Source of the DNA: Indolivaga alginatilytica
Lineage (GTDB): Bacteria; Bacteroidota; Bacteroidia; Bacteroidales; Dysgonomonadaceae
Length of the DNA: 64,000 nucleotides
Assembly (NCBI RefSeq): GCF_003201355.1
Contig: NZ_QICL01000009.1
Coordinates: 1 to 64,000, forward strand
Direction: 5' to 3'
Below, in pieces: positions 1 to 8,906 of the stretch (the first letter of the stretch is position 1; every line of letters begins with the position of its first letter). Position numbers and translations under genes: made by a program. The notes under the pieces were generated by a model. That model saw only the letters and a program-made list of their open reading frames with translations, ran no database searches and was not told where the DNA came from.

Positions 1-204
1 GGTGGTGTGGGTTCGTTCCTTATTAATAAGGGTTCGGGTGTATTGTTTGATCATGCAGGGGAGACTCAGATGGTCTTTATGGGATTCAAAGGTGAAGAGG
101 CCGGCTATTTTATCATCTTCTCGGTATGTGCCGTGGCTTATCTCATCGGATGGACTGTTATGAAAACGCTCGTGCCGAAATATAAACCGATTACGGATCT
201 GTAA
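1..204 (+). CDS. MFS transporter, C-terminal end only (ACS/hexuronate-type likely)
   Basis: Only the last 67 or so codons lie in the window; the reading frame is open from base 1, so the gene begins upstream. The visible part has one hydrophobic segment (FIIFSVCAVAYLIGW) followed by a short charged tail containing VPKYKP. This resembles the final helix and tail of anion:cation symporter family MFS proteins such as hexuronate transporters, which end with a similar AYLIAW...VPK pattern. It would be an inner-membrane solute carrier. The substrate cannot be inferred from this fragment. The GTG at base 7 is internal, not a real start. The gene is followed by a strong bidirectional hairpin. Confidence 0.6.
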   Translation, partial: GGVGSFLINKGSGVLFDHAGETQMVFMGFKGEEAGYFIIFSVCAVAYLIGWTVMKTLVPKYKPITDL

Positions 205-250
205 ATGAAAATTCTCTAGGATTAGTTTTATTATAATAATTTTGTTCGGA

Positions 251-290
251 AAAAAGGCTCATTGAAATATCAATGAGCCTTTTTAAGGTC
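251..290. terminator. Bidirectional intrinsic terminator
   Basis: A perfect 15-bp inverted repeat (arms 251-265 and 270-284, loop AATA) has a run of A on the left arm and a run of T on the right arm. It can therefore terminate both the transporter and the convergent glycosyltransferase. Confidence 0.9.
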
Positions 291-322
291 TCAGACCTTT
301 TTATTTATTGCTTTTGTTACTC
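285..322 (+). repeat. Palindromic cassette, head part
   Basis: Palindrome AAGGTC-TCA-GACCTT at 285-299, then TTTTATT and a TTGCTTTTGTTA stretch matching the first third of the cassette found throughout this window. The rest of the tail is absent. It directly abuts a separate strong terminator, so here the palindrome is not needed to end the upstream gene. Confidence 0.6.
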
Positions 323-345
323 CCAATTTTCCTAAAGGAGAGGCA

Positions 346-1512
346 TTATTTTTTTCGTCTTTTTTTACTTTTAGAAATTCGAGAGAAGTAAGAATTGTAG
401 TAAGGTTGAATAGTATCCAGAAAAGGCAAGGCTAAATGAAACCGCGTTGTTAGAAAATGATCAGCAGCTTTATTCAAAATTATAACCTGCACTGTATATC
501 TAATGATAAAAAATAGGATTGCAACAGTTAAATATACCCAAAGAAGTGATATGGAACTATATGCTATTGAAGCAATAGTTATCAAATAAAATAAGTATCT
601 GGAGAATGTTTCCAATGAAAATACTCCGGCAGTAAATCCTTTGAAATTAAATTTTGCTCTGCTATAAGCTGTTTTAATTTTTCTCCAATGAGAAAAGCTG
701 TCCAGCTCAGTAGATACATAGCTATCCTGATCTAAAGCTACCGCAGTGTTATTATTTGTCATAATATGGTTCACAAAAACCTCTTCTGCATTGTCATAGT
801 TGAGTGTTGCGGAAAAACCTTTATTATCAAAAAACAAATGTTTCTTATAGGCTAGATTCTTATACAGACCAGCAAAAGGCTTATTCTTGATAGCCATTGA
901 CATATATTGCAAAGTGAAAATCAAATTGTCGAATAAGGCGGTTTTATTGCTGAAATCTTCACCTTCTGTAAAACGACTGTAACCAATTACAATATCCTTG
1001 CCGGCCAAGTTATTCATCATCGATTTAATCCATTGATTAGTCATAGGCAAAGAATCGGCTTCTGTAAATAACAATATGTCTTTGCGTGCAGCTTTAATGC
1101 CTATGGTAAGTGGTAAAACTTTATTTTGGATAGTTTCGTTAGCATCTGAATACGGTGAAAATGTACTATATAAATATGGATATTCTTTTTTCAGACTCTT
1201 TAAAAGGAATTCGCTTTCATCAGTTGATCCGTCGTTGACAACTATAACTTCATAATCGGGATAGTCCTGATTGAGAATAGAAGGTAAACATCTAGCTAAA
1301 TTTTCGGATTCGTCTTTAGCTACTATGATGACAGACACAGACGGTAAATTGGTTATATCTTCTTTGTAGCTACTTATTTTGTTGAAATAAGACACAGGTT
1401 TCTTGTAGTACTGAATATAAAAAAATATCTGGATAATAAGTGTTATTAACAGTATTGATAGTAGTGTTATTCCAATAATATCAAGCGTAAAATAAGATAG
1501 AAATTGTTCCAT
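346..1512 (-). CDS. Family 2 glycosyltransferase, membrane anchored
   Basis: A 388-residue GT2 enzyme, probably processive or envelope-directed. An N-terminal membrane helix (about residues 12-33) is followed by a GT-A domain opening with PSVSVIIVAKDE. It has the nucleotide-binding VVNDGSTDES and the acidic metal site TEADS near residue 150, where DxD normally sits. The C-terminal third has two or three hydrophobic helices (about 305-350) and a very basic tail (SKSKKRRKK). This architecture is typical of enzymes adding sugars to lipid carriers or exopolysaccharide at the inner membrane. The substrate is unknown. The ATG start at 1512 is the only good one. It sits downstream of lysC-lysA but 190 bp away, so it probably has its own promoter. 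A TATCTTTG box (complement of 1602-1609) is a candidate -7 element without a clear -33 partner. Confidence 0.85.
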   Translation of the reverse strand: MEQFLSYFTLDIIGITLLSILLITLIIQIFFYIQYYKKPVSYFNKISSYKEDITNLPSVSVIIVAKDESENLARCLPSILNQDYPDYEVIVVNDGSTDESEFLLKSLKKEYPYLYSTFSPYSDANETIQNKVLPLTIGIKAARKDILLFTEADSLPMTNQWIKSMMNNLAGKDIVIGYSRFTEGEDFSNKTALFDNLIFTLQYMSMAIKNKPFAGLYKNLAYKKHLFFDNKGFSATLNYDNAEEVFVNHIMTNNNTAVALDQDSYVSTELDSFSHWRKIKTAYSRAKFNFKGFTAGVFSLETFSRYLFYLITIASIAYSSISLLWVYLTVAILFFIIRYTVQVIILNKAADHFLTTRFHLALPFLDTIQPYYNSYFSRISKSKKRRKK

Positions 1513-1518
1513 TAGAAT

Positions 1519-1680
1519 ATGTATATGTACCGTAAAATATTTGTAGCGGTATTTAACAGTAGAGACGTTGATATATACACTATCGCTACTGAAATATTAG
1601 ACAAAGATACTAAGATTTATAAACCTTACTCCTTTACAACAGAAGAAAGCCAAGAATTATCTGCTCTTGACTTTCTTTAG
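1519..1680 (+). CDS. Possible small ORF, 53 codons, unknown
   Basis: An uninterrupted frame starting with two nearby ATGs (1519, 1525) runs to TAG at 1678-1680 in the gap between lysA and the glycosyltransferase, on the opposite strand to both. The predicted peptide begins MYMYRKIFVAVF and is otherwise rich in D, E, K, T and S, with a globular-looking composition rather than simple repeats. I recognise no family. It lies in the presumed promoter region of the minus-strand glycosyltransferase, so it could be spurious. No promoter or ribosome binding site supports it. Confidence 0.25.
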   Translation: MYMYRKIFVAVFNSRDVDIYTIATEILDKDTKIYKPYSFTTEESQELSALDFL

Positions 1681-1703
1681 ATACTGATATATAGCTTTTT
1701 TGC

Positions 1704-2861
1704 TTACAGACTATCCGATAAATAGGCTTTAGGCAATTCTCTGCAATTGTATTGTGAAGCCATTATTTCGCCATATGCTCCTGCGGAGCGAAGGGCTACA
1801 AAGTCAGCTCTTTTTGTTTCATTCAAGTCGTAATCTTTAGCAAAACAATCAGAAGATTCGCATATAGGACCTACTACATCATATTGTTGAACAGGCAAAT
1901 TCGATGAAATATTCTCGATTTTGTGATAAGCCTGATATAAAGCAGGACGGATCAAATCGGTCATACCTGCATCAAGAATTACAAATTTTTTGCTTTCGCC
2001 TTCTTTCACATAAGTAACTCTCGAAATAAGAGAACCACATTGTGCAACAATAGAGCGTCCCAATTCGGTATGTAATATTTGTCCTTTTCTCAGACTAACT
2101 TTCTGGTTGATCAATTCGTAGTAGCCTTTAAAGTCTGGTATCGGGTTAGCATTTGGATCATCATAATCTATTCCTAATCCACCACCCAAATTAATATGCT
2201 GAATATTTATTCCTTCTTTATCGCATATAGCTTGGATATCATTTAGTTTTTCACATAGTTCGCTGAAGGTATCAAGCTCTGTAATTTGCGACCCGATGTG
2301 GAAGTGAATTCCTATTAATTCGATATTTTTTAGAGTCTTTATCTTTTCAAACACTTTAGGCAGAAAAGATATTGAGAATCCGAATTTATTTTCATTCAGT
2401 CCTGTAGTAATATATTCATGAGTATGAGCATCCACATTCGGATTGATACGAATAGCTACAGATGCTGTTTTGCCTTTTTTCTCGGCCAATTCGTTCATTA
2501 CCTCTAATTCGGGTAGTGATTCTACATTGAAACAGAAAATGTTGTAATCTAATGCTAAGTTTATTTCTTTGTCAGTTTTACCAACTCCTGCAAAAACCAC
2601 CTTTGAAGCCGGAAAGCCTGCATTAATAGCAGCTTTTACTTCGTTACCACTTACACAATCCGCACCAAATCCCGCAGTTGCAATTGTTTGTAAAATTCGG
2701 TGATTTGCATTTGCCTTTACCGCATAATGCTGTATGTAACCATACTTGTGAGTTATTTCCTTAACTATAGATAGGGTTTCTTTTAATAGATTGACATCGT
2801 AATAATAGAAAGGAGTTTCGAGCCCTTTAAAGCTCTCCACAGGAAATGTTCCTTTTGTCAT
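1704..2861 (-). CDS. lysA: Diaminopimelate decarboxylase
   Basis: Catalyses the last step of lysine synthesis, decarboxylating meso-diaminopimelate to L-lysine with PLP in the cytoplasm. The 385 residues are slightly short for the family (about 385-420). Family signatures are present: YAVKAN near residue 46, carrying the PLP lysine; the FHIGSQ histidine region; the glycine-rich LGGGLGIDY loop for PLP phosphate; GRSIVAQCG; and the CESSD motif, whose cysteine reaches into the partner active site of the dimer. It lies directly downstream of lysC on the same strand, 106 bp away, with a degenerate copy of the palindromic cassette in between. Expression may therefore be partly independent of lysC. 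The start is ATG at 2861. Confidence 0.96.
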   Translation of the reverse strand: MTKGTFPVESFKGLETPFYYYDVNLLKETLSIVKEITHKYGYIQHYAVKANANHRILQTIATAGFGADCVSGNEVKAAINAGFPASKVVFAGVGKTDKEINLALDYNIFCFNVESLPELEVMNELAEKKGKTASVAIRINPNVDAHTHEYITTGLNENKFGFSISFLPKVFEKIKTLKNIELIGIHFHIGSQITELDTFSELCEKLNDIQAICDKEGINIQHINLGGGLGIDYDDPNANPIPDFKGYYELINQKVSLRKGQILHTELGRSIVAQCGSLISRVTYVKEGESKKFVILDAGMTDLIRPALYQAYHKIENISSNLPVQQYDVVGPICESSDCFAKDYDLNETKRADFVALRSAGAYGEIMASQYNCRELPKAYLSDSL

Positions 2862-2869
2862 ATATTGTA

Positions 2870-2962
2870 ATTAAGTAAATGAAAAATATTTAATGATATA
2901 TTTTTGAGTCATAACAATCTCTGGATATTGCAACAATCAAAGCTATAAAAGGTTTAAATCTT
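2870..2962 (-). repeat. Degenerate palindromic cassette between lysC and lysA
   Basis: Read on the minus strand, a weakened palindrome (AAGATT-TA-AACCTT, one mismatch) is followed by TTTTATAGCTTTG. Twenty bases later comes TTGTTATG, then CATTAAATATTTTTC and ATTTACTTA just before lysA. Spacing and order match the other copies, so it may provide an internal promoter for lysA. Confidence 0.55.
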
Positions 2963-2967
2963 ACTGC

Positions 2968-4278
2968 TTAGAATATTTTATTATTTAGAGACTGTAATGT
3001 CTTTTCTTTATCTTCTTCCTTGATAATAAAAGATATATTATAGCTGCTTCCTCCATATGAAATCATTCTGATAGGCACATTTTTGATGGCATCCAGAACT
3101 TCAGCTTCGAGACTTGCATTTTCCCAATTCAGATCACCTACAACCGATATGATAGTCATATTACGATCTACAGTTACTACGCCTAGCTTTTTCAACTCGT
3201 CTGTAATTTCGGTCAAGTATTTAGGACTGTCAATTGTAACGGCTACACCTACTTCGGAAGTGGTAAGCATATCAATTGAGGTTTGATGATTCTCGAATAT
3301 TTCACAGACTTTTCTTAAGAATCCGTGAGCGAGTAACATTCTGCTCGATTTTATATTGATAACGGTAATGCCATCTTTAGATGCTATTGCCTTAATCTTT
3401 CCCTTTTCAGTCTGATTAGAGATAAGTGTACCTTTTCCTTCTGGTTTATATATATTCAATAATCTTACTGGTATATTCGCCATCTTAGCAGGAAGTATAC
3501 ACATTGGATGCAAAATTTTAGCACCAAAGTATGCTAACTCGGCAGCTTCATCAAAATTGATCTGATGTACAATGTGTGTATTGGAAATCAATTGAGAATT
3601 GTTACCATACAGAGCATCAAAGCCTGTCCAAATTTGAATTTCTTCTGCCTGAATTGCAGCACCAACAAGTGATGCCGAATAATCGCTTCCTCCAAATTGG
3701 AAGTTATCTATCTCTCCATAAGCATTCTGACAAATGTAACCTTGGGTCACAAATATATCAGTATCCTTATTTTGCTGTAATAGCTTAGTAAGGTTTTGCT
3801 GAATAAAAGTAGAATCGGGTTCTTGCTTCTTATCTATTCTAATAAAGTCTTTAGCTTGTAGTTCAAGAGCTTTAATGTTTAACTCTTTCAGCATTAATGT
3901 AAAGAGTCCTGTACTTAGAAGTTCGCCTTGAGCAAGTACTATTCTTTGTTCGAAAAGTGTGAACAGATCATTTGTAAATGAGCGGATATAAGAAATCGTT
4001 TCAATAACAAAAGATTCAGCTTCGCTTTTTATAGCTTGTGCAGAATATAATTCCTCCACTTTTTCTAGATATTCCTTTTCCAGACGATTGATAGACTCGT
4101 TAGCTCCTTCAGGGTTTTTCTTGTATAAATAATCTGAAATTTCTTCTAATTGACCGGTTGTACCTGCAATAGCAGAAAGAATTACAATACTATTAGGTAT
4201 TTGGCTAACTAGTTTAGTAACAATTTTGAGCCTCTCAGGGCTTGCAATGGCAGTGGAACCGAATTTCAGAACTTTCAT
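2968..4278 (-). CDS. lysC: Aspartate kinase
   Basis: Phosphorylates L-aspartate, the first step towards lysine, threonine and methionine. The 436 residues start with MKVLKFGSTAIAS, a variant of the KFGGTS substrate/ATP loop in which the usual second glycine and threonine region is altered. The kinase domain includes FGGSDYSASLVGAA near residue 195. Two C-terminal ACT-type segments follow (about 300-365 and 375-430) and should bind an allosteric amino acid. It is a monofunctional form: there is no homoserine dehydrogenase or lysA fusion. It is first in a two-gene unit with lysA. A good promoter lies just upstream (4307-4337). The ATG at 4278 is clear. Confidence 0.93.
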   Translation of the reverse strand: MKVLKFGSTAIASPERLKIVTKLVSQIPNSIVILSAIAGTTGQLEEISDYLYKKNPEGANESINRLEKEYLEKVEELYSAQAIKSEAESFVIETISYIRSFTNDLFTLFEQRIVLAQGELLSTGLFTLMLKELNIKALELQAKDFIRIDKKQEPDSTFIQQNLTKLLQQNKDTDIFVTQGYICQNAYGEIDNFQFGGSDYSASLVGAAIQAEEIQIWTGFDALYGNNSQLISNTHIVHQINFDEAAELAYFGAKILHPMCILPAKMANIPVRLLNIYKPEGKGTLISNQTEKGKIKAIASKDGITVINIKSSRMLLAHGFLRKVCEIFENHQTSIDMLTTSEVGVAVTIDSPKYLTEITDELKKLGVVTVDRNMTIISVVGDLNWENASLEAEVLDAIKNVPIRMISYGGSSYNISFIIKEEDKEKTLQSLNNKIF

Positions 4279-4306
4279 CTTTATATGTTGTATTAAAAAA
4301 TGACTA

Positions 4307-4337
4307 CTAAGGTATAGACCTAAATTTATTATACAAT
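4307..4337 (-). promoter_or_regulatory. Candidate lysC promoter
   Basis: On the minus strand, ATTG (complement of 4334-4337), 19 nt, then TACCTTAG (complement of 4307-4314). This fits the Bacteroidetes -33 TTTG / -7 TAnnTTTG pattern with one mismatch in each box. It would place the transcript start a few bases before 4300 and about 20 bases from the lysC ATG. Confidence 0.5.
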
Positions 4338-4670
4338 GTAAGTATACGGATTATAAAGCAAGCTTTAATCTCTTTACTATAAATTATGTAACAATAGATA
4401 TCTTCCAGTATCAATATACTGAATAAAGATGAACAAAAATACAAAAAAAAACTTGTATTTTCTTGCTTTGGATCAAATCTGATACCATTTTTTAAGTTCT
4501 CCTTACAGTTGTTTTATTTTTAGAATGTTTTGATGCTTATAATTGAAGAGGTAAGCTATTTGGCTAATTCCGTAAGTGAAATACATATAGTTAGTTATAC
4601 TTATGTAATATAGCAATAGATATTTAGCATTATTTAAATTGGTTGAGAATGGTTATTAGATACTTGCAGG

Positions 4671-4701
4671 GTTGTTTATCTCTTCAAAATATCTACCTTT
4701 G
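4671..4701 (+). promoter_or_regulatory. Promoter of the ABC-F gene
   Basis: GTTG at 4671-4674, a 19-nt spacer, then a perfect TAnnTTTG box, TACCTTTG, at 4694-4701. The spacing matches the Bacteroidetes primary sigma factor consensus. The start codon follows 33 bases later. Confidence 0.65.
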
Positions 4702-4734
4702 CACCTCGTTTTAAATAAAGAAGAATAGAAGTAC

Positions 4735-6351
4735 ATGCTGATAGTTGAATCGCTTAAGGTAGAGTTTGGTGGAAAAACTCTTTTTGATAATATAAATTTT
4801 ATAATAAACGCTAAAGACCGTATAGCTCTTGTTGGTAAAAATGGTGCAGGTAAAAGTACCATGTTGAAGATACTTGCAGGTGTAAATAAAAGCTATCAAG
4901 GTTCTGTTTCAGGTCCCGAAGGGATGACTATCGGTTATTTGCCTCAGGTTATGCAGGTTTCGGATGATAGAACAGTTCGTGAAGAAGCATCATTGGCTTT
5001 TTCGCAGATTTATGATTTGGAAGCACTTATAGAAGAGATGAATCGTCAGTTAGAGACTCGTACAGACTACGAATCGGATTCTTACTCCAAATTATTGGAT
5101 GATTTTACCCATGCCCATGAAAGACTGGCAAATATAGAAGATACAAACTTCGATGGCGAAGTTGAAAAAACATTGATGGGACTAGGCTTCAAACGTGATG
5201 ATTTGGACAGACCTACAAGCGAGTTTAGCGGTGGATGGCGTATGCGTATCGAACTGGCTAAATTGTTGCTTCGTAAACCTGATATTATGCTATTGGATGA
5301 GCCTACCAATCACCTCGATATCGAATCTATCGGCTGGCTGGAAGATTTTATAACTACTCAGGCAAATGCAGTAGTTCTTATTTCGCATGACCGTACGTTT
5401 ATTGATGCGGTAACGACTCGTACTATTGAGTTGACTTTAGGTAAGATTTACGATTATAAAGTAAACTTCTCTAAATATATAGAATTGAGAGAAGAACGCC
5501 GTCAACAGCAGGTTCATGCTTGGGAGGCCCAACAAAAACAAATACAGGAAATTGAAGAATTTATAGAGCGTTTTCGTGCTCAGGCAGCTAAGGCTACTTT
5601 GGTACAAAGCCGTGTTCGTCAATTAGAGAAACTGGACAGGGTGGTGATTGATGAAGAAGACCGCTCTTCTATTCGCATCAAATTTCAACCTGCAACACGT
5701 TCGGGTACTTATCCGTTAACGGTTGATATGGTTACCAAAAAATACGATGATTATCTTGTGTTTGAGCATGCTAATCTAATGATAGAGCGTGGTGAGAAAG
5801 TTGCTCTTGCAGGAAAGAATGGTGAAGGTAAATCGACTTTCGTTAAATGTGTGATGGGCGAAACTCCATACACAGGAACAATGATGTTGGGGCATAATAT
5901 AACGATTGGTTATTTTGCTCAGAATCAAGCGGATTTATTGGATGAAGACTTAACTGTTTTCGAAACAATAGATCGAGTTGCCGAAGGTGATATTCGTACG
6001 CAAATACGTAGTATATTAGGTGCTTTTATGTTCAATAGGGATGATTCCGATAAAAAGGTAAAAGTACTATCGGGAGGAGAACGTACACGTTTAGCTATGA
6101 TTAAACTATTGCTTGAACCTGTAAATCTTCTGATTCTCGATGAGCCTACTAATCACCTTGATTTAAAAACGAAAGAGGTTTTGAAAAATGCTCTTCTGGA
6201 TTATGATGGAACTGTAATATTGGTATCGCACGACCGTGATTTTCTTGACGGATTAGTTACTAAAGTATTTGAGTTCTCAGATAAAAAAGTAAGAGAACAT
6301 ATCGGTGGAATAAAAGAATTCTTAGCCAAGAAAAGAGTCTTATCTTCTTAA
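4735..6351 (+). CDS. ABC-F family ATPase (ribosome-associated type)
   Basis: A 538-residue soluble protein of two ABC ATPase domains and no membrane segment, typical of ABC-F factors that act at the ribosomal E site. Domain 1 has Walker A GKNGAGKST (about 36-44), signature FSGGW and Walker B LLDEPTNHLD (about 182-191). Domain 2 has GKNGEGKST (about 362), LSGGERTRLAM and LILDEPTNHLD. The linker between them (about 245-310) is highly charged and helical, as in the P-site tRNA interaction motif. The length fits the YbiT/YkpA-like housekeeping group better than the antibiotic resistance subfamilies, but that split is not certain. It is monocistronic, with its own promoter and a strong terminator. 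Confidence 0.93.
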   Translation: MLIVESLKVEFGGKTLFDNINFIINAKDRIALVGKNGAGKSTMLKILAGVNKSYQGSVSGPEGMTIGYLPQVMQVSDDRTVREEASLAFSQIYDLEALIEEMNRQLETRTDYESDSYSKLLDDFTHAHERLANIEDTNFDGEVEKTLMGLGFKRDDLDRPTSEFSGGWRMRIELAKLLLRKPDIMLLDEPTNHLDIESIGWLEDFITTQANAVVLISHDRTFIDAVTTRTIELTLGKIYDYKVNFSKYIELREERRQQQVHAWEAQQKQIQEIEEFIERFRAQAAKATLVQSRVRQLEKLDRVVIDEEDRSSIRIKFQPATRSGTYPLTVDMVTKKYDDYLVFEHANLMIERGEKVALAGKNGEGKSTFVKCVMGETPYTGTMMLGHNITIGYFAQNQADLLDEDLTVFETIDRVAEGDIRTQIRSILGAFMFNRDDSDKKVKVLSGGERTRLAMIKLLLEPVNLLILDEPTNHLDLKTKEVLKNALLDYDGTVILVSHDRDFLDGLVTKVFEFSDKKVREHIGGIKEFLAKKRVLSS

Positions 6352-6369
6352 TATGATATATCAATAATA

Positions 6370-6403
6370 AAAATAGCCGAACAAGTTTGTTCGGCTATTT
6401 TTA
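6370..6403. terminator. Bidirectional intrinsic terminator
   Basis: A near-perfect hairpin with arms 6370-6384 and 6387-6401, A-rich on the left and T-rich on the right. It lies between the convergent ABC-F and DUF4349 genes and can serve both. Confidence 0.88.
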
Positions 6404-6415
6404 TATAACATTTTT

Positions 6416-7390
6416 TTATTCTTTCTTCTTTTTGTATTTGAAATAGAGTACGGCTGCGATTACTCCGATTATAATAAGAGGCCAGATATTTAGCAGGAAT
6501 ATAAATAATGAACTGATAATTATCCATCCGTTATATAATGAGTCTTTAGCTTTTTCGCTCAAGCTGGCTTGGTATTCCTCTACTGGTTTTTCTCGTAATA
6601 CTTTCTCTTTATATACACTTGTGCTTTGATATAATTTAATGGTTATGATGCTGTATTCTACCTGATCGTTTATCTCGTATTCAGCTAACTTTGTTTTATC
6701 TGTTTCTTCGAGTGTGTTATCAAGAACTTCCTCGGCATCCATTACATCGTTCAGTTTATGTCCTTTGTTATTAATGGCCTCGGAAACTCGTTTACCTTTT
6801 TTACTCATGCGTTCCTGTTTCATTTTCTCAGAAAGTAGCTGTAAGGTAATATCATTTGCTTCTATCGTTCGATAATTGATTTCGAGAGCAAGTGGCGCCA
6901 TTTGTTTTAATACAGTATCTAATTTGCTGTACGGCACTCTCAGTGTCAAATCGGCAACCAGATTACTATAATGAATCACTAAAGATGAGTCTGTGGAAAT
7001 ATTAGTAGTGGTTGAATAACTATTTTCGTTATTTATGGCTGAGCGAATGATAAAACCATTATTCTTAATAATTATATCTTCTATCGTATAAGTTGCTTTG
7101 GGAATATCTTTTACTCTGAATTTCATTTGGGCAGTTCGTATAAATTTATGAACGCCATCATCGTTGCTGGTAGATGCTGCCAGAGAACTTATAAAATTAG
7201 ATTGAGAAGAACTTGTTGATGTTTCTTGCAGTGTAGCAGAGGGCGTAAAAGCTATATTTGCTTCGGTTTCTGCACTTGCTGATTCAGAAATATCACTAGT
7301 CTGATGCTCTGCTTTAGACGATCTGTTCGAACATGATAATAAAAAACATGCTCCTAGTATAATACTTATCGATTTAGTTCGTAGAATCAT
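6416..7390 (-). CDS. DUF4349 lipoprotein
   Basis: A 324-residue predicted lipoprotein with signal peptide and lipobox ending LLSC (Cys about residue 20). A low-complexity Ser/Thr/Glu-rich linker runs to about residue 80. The DUF4349 core follows (FIRTAQMKFRVKDIPKA... through LTLRVPYSKLDTVL), then a coiled-coil-prone charged stretch (about 185-250). Near the end are one or two closely spaced membrane segments (about 285-315) and a KYKKKKE tail. The domain is found in many bacterial envelope proteins, but its function is not established. The gene is divergent from the type IX plug gene and monocistronic. An N-terminal lipid anchor together with a C-terminal membrane helix suggests it spans part of the periplasm from the inner membrane. 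Confidence 0.8.
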   Translation of the reverse strand: MILRTKSISIILGACFLLSCSNRSSKAEHQTSDISESASAETEANIAFTPSATLQETSTSSSQSNFISSLAASTSNDDGVHKFIRTAQMKFRVKDIPKATYTIEDIIIKNNGFIIRSAINNENSYSTTTNISTDSSLVIHYSNLVADLTLRVPYSKLDTVLKQMAPLALEINYRTIEANDITLQLLSEKMKQERMSKKGKRVSEAINNKGHKLNDVMDAEEVLDNTLEETDKTKLAEYEINDQVEYSIITIKLYQSTSVYKEKVLREKPVEEYQASLSEKAKDSLYNGWIIISSLFIFLLNIWPLIIIGVIAAVLYFKYKKKKE

Positions 7391-7566
7391 AATATGCGAA
7401 TTTAGATTATATAACTATAGAGGAGATAAAGCTCTCCGATTCCATAAGTATGGGTAGAAATCCAATAATATTATTTTTTGAAGTATCTGTTGTATAAGTT
7501 TTGTTTAAACTTACATGCTCGTTTATTTGTTATTAGTACTTTAGTGTGTGAAATAAATAATTTTCT

Positions 7567-8817
7567 ATGAAACGTATACCCTTACTCTTATACTTGCTAA
7601 TTGTTTCTACTGTTTTAATGTATGGACAAGTATATAAAACACAGGCATTATCGGACGAAATACATACCCTACAGGTTAATGCAGGAGGTGATTGGCAGCG
7701 TTTACCTTTTATTCAACTAAATAACAATGACTATATTCAGATAAATTTCGACAGGATGGGGCCTAATTCAACTAAGCAGTTGCGTTATCGTCTTATCAAT
7801 TGCTATGCTGATTGGACTCGCTCGCCATTAATAGATGTTGAATATGTGGATGGATTTAATAATATTCCGATCGAAGATTTTGCCCTTTCCTTTAATACAA
7901 CGGTTGATTATATAAATTTCAATATCGAAATACCCAACGACAGGCAACGAATAATGCTTTCGGGTAATTATGTCGTAGAAGTTTATGAGGAAGATAATCC
8001 CGATAAGGTTTTATTGACTGCCTGCTTTTCCATATTGAATCCGGAGGTGCAGATTACAGGATCGGTTTCTTCTAATACTGACATAGATAGTAACAAGGAG
8101 CATCAACAAGTATCGTTCGTTATCAATACTAATAATTTGAGGATACGAGATGTGTTTGCCGATTTGACGGTATTTATTCGTCAGAATAATCGGATGGATA
8201 ATCAGAAATCTTTTATTAAGCCAACTTTTATACAAGGAAATCGGTTGGTATATGAGTTGAATAAAGATTTGATTTTTGAAGCAGGTAACGAATATCGAAG
8301 ATTCGAATCTGTAAGCTTTCGGTACAATGGATTGAGGATAGAGTCAACAAAATACATAAGACCTTATTATTACACTTATGTTGTTCCCGACAAAATAAGA
8401 GCAGGCAGAAGGCATGTATATGACCGTGATCAGGATGGGAGATTTGTTGTTCGAAATGCAGAGGGACGAGATAGTGATACAGATGCCGATTACTTTATCA
8501 CCAATTTTACTTTAAAGGCTGATAATCCATTCTTAGAACCAATCTATTTAAACGGAGCTTTTACAAATGATACATTCGATGAGAAGTCTTTGATGACGTA
8601 CGATTATAATGAGAAAGAGTATCGTGGCTCCATGCTATTAAAGCAAGGTGCATATAATTATCAATACTTGGCAAAGTCTGGTAAAAATTATACTACCTCT
8701 TTAATCGAGGGGAATTATTTTGAGACACAGAATCAATATTGTATATACGTTTACCATCGTCCATTGGGTTATCAAAGTGATAATTTGGTAGCAGTACTGT
8801 TAATATCTGGTAACTAA
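7567..8817 (+). CDS. DUF5103 protein, type IX secretion plug-like
   Basis: A 416-residue secreted protein whose signal peptide ends near VLMYGQ. It matches the DUF5103 family by several stretches: the N-terminal beta-rich domain with GDWQRLPFIQLNNND, the conserved RYRLINCYADWTRSPL, and the C-terminal region ending in YCIYVYHRPLGYQSD. In Bacteroidetes this family includes the plug protein that seals the SprA translocon of the type IX secretion system, so a periplasmic or outer-membrane role is likely. No translocon gene is nearby. It is followed at 90 bp by the alpha-2-macroglobulin gene in the same direction, and the two may be co-expressed. Confidence 0.8.
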   Translation: MKRIPLLLYLLIVSTVLMYGQVYKTQALSDEIHTLQVNAGGDWQRLPFIQLNNNDYIQINFDRMGPNSTKQLRYRLINCYADWTRSPLIDVEYVDGFNNIPIEDFALSFNTTVDYINFNIEIPNDRQRIMLSGNYVVEVYEEDNPDKVLLTACFSILNPEVQITGSVSSNTDIDSNKEHQQVSFVINTNNLRIRDVFADLTVFIRQNNRMDNQKSFIKPTFIQGNRLVYELNKDLIFEAGNEYRRFESVSFRYNGLRIESTKYIRPYYYTYVVPDKIRAGRRHVYDRDQDGRFVVRNAEGRDSDTDADYFITNFTLKADNPFLEPIYLNGAFTNDTFDEKSLMTYDYNEKEYRGSMLLKQGAYNYQYLAKSGKNYTTSLIEGNYFETQNQYCIYVYHRPLGYQSDNLVAVLLISGN

Positions 8818-8906
8818 TAGCTGCAAAGGTTAAAAAGAGAAGGTGTTGTATGGAATTTTCCTTTCAAATTTACCTATTTATTATAGAAACGTAAAATAAT
8901 CAAAAT

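Larger units (their letters stand above)
4279..4734. other. 456-bp divergent intergenic region
   Basis: This stretch separates lysC (minus) from the ABC-F gene (plus). It holds the two divergent promoters described separately and a run of nine A at about 4442-4450. I see no plausible coding sequence, tRNA or riboswitch-like fold. In particular there is no recognisable lysine riboswitch ahead of lysC. Confidence 0.6.

Noticed and set aside
4279-4734. Lysine riboswitch ahead of lysC
   Set aside because: The leader after the predicted promoter is only about 20 bases, too short for the lysine aptamer, and no aptamer-like conserved core is visible.
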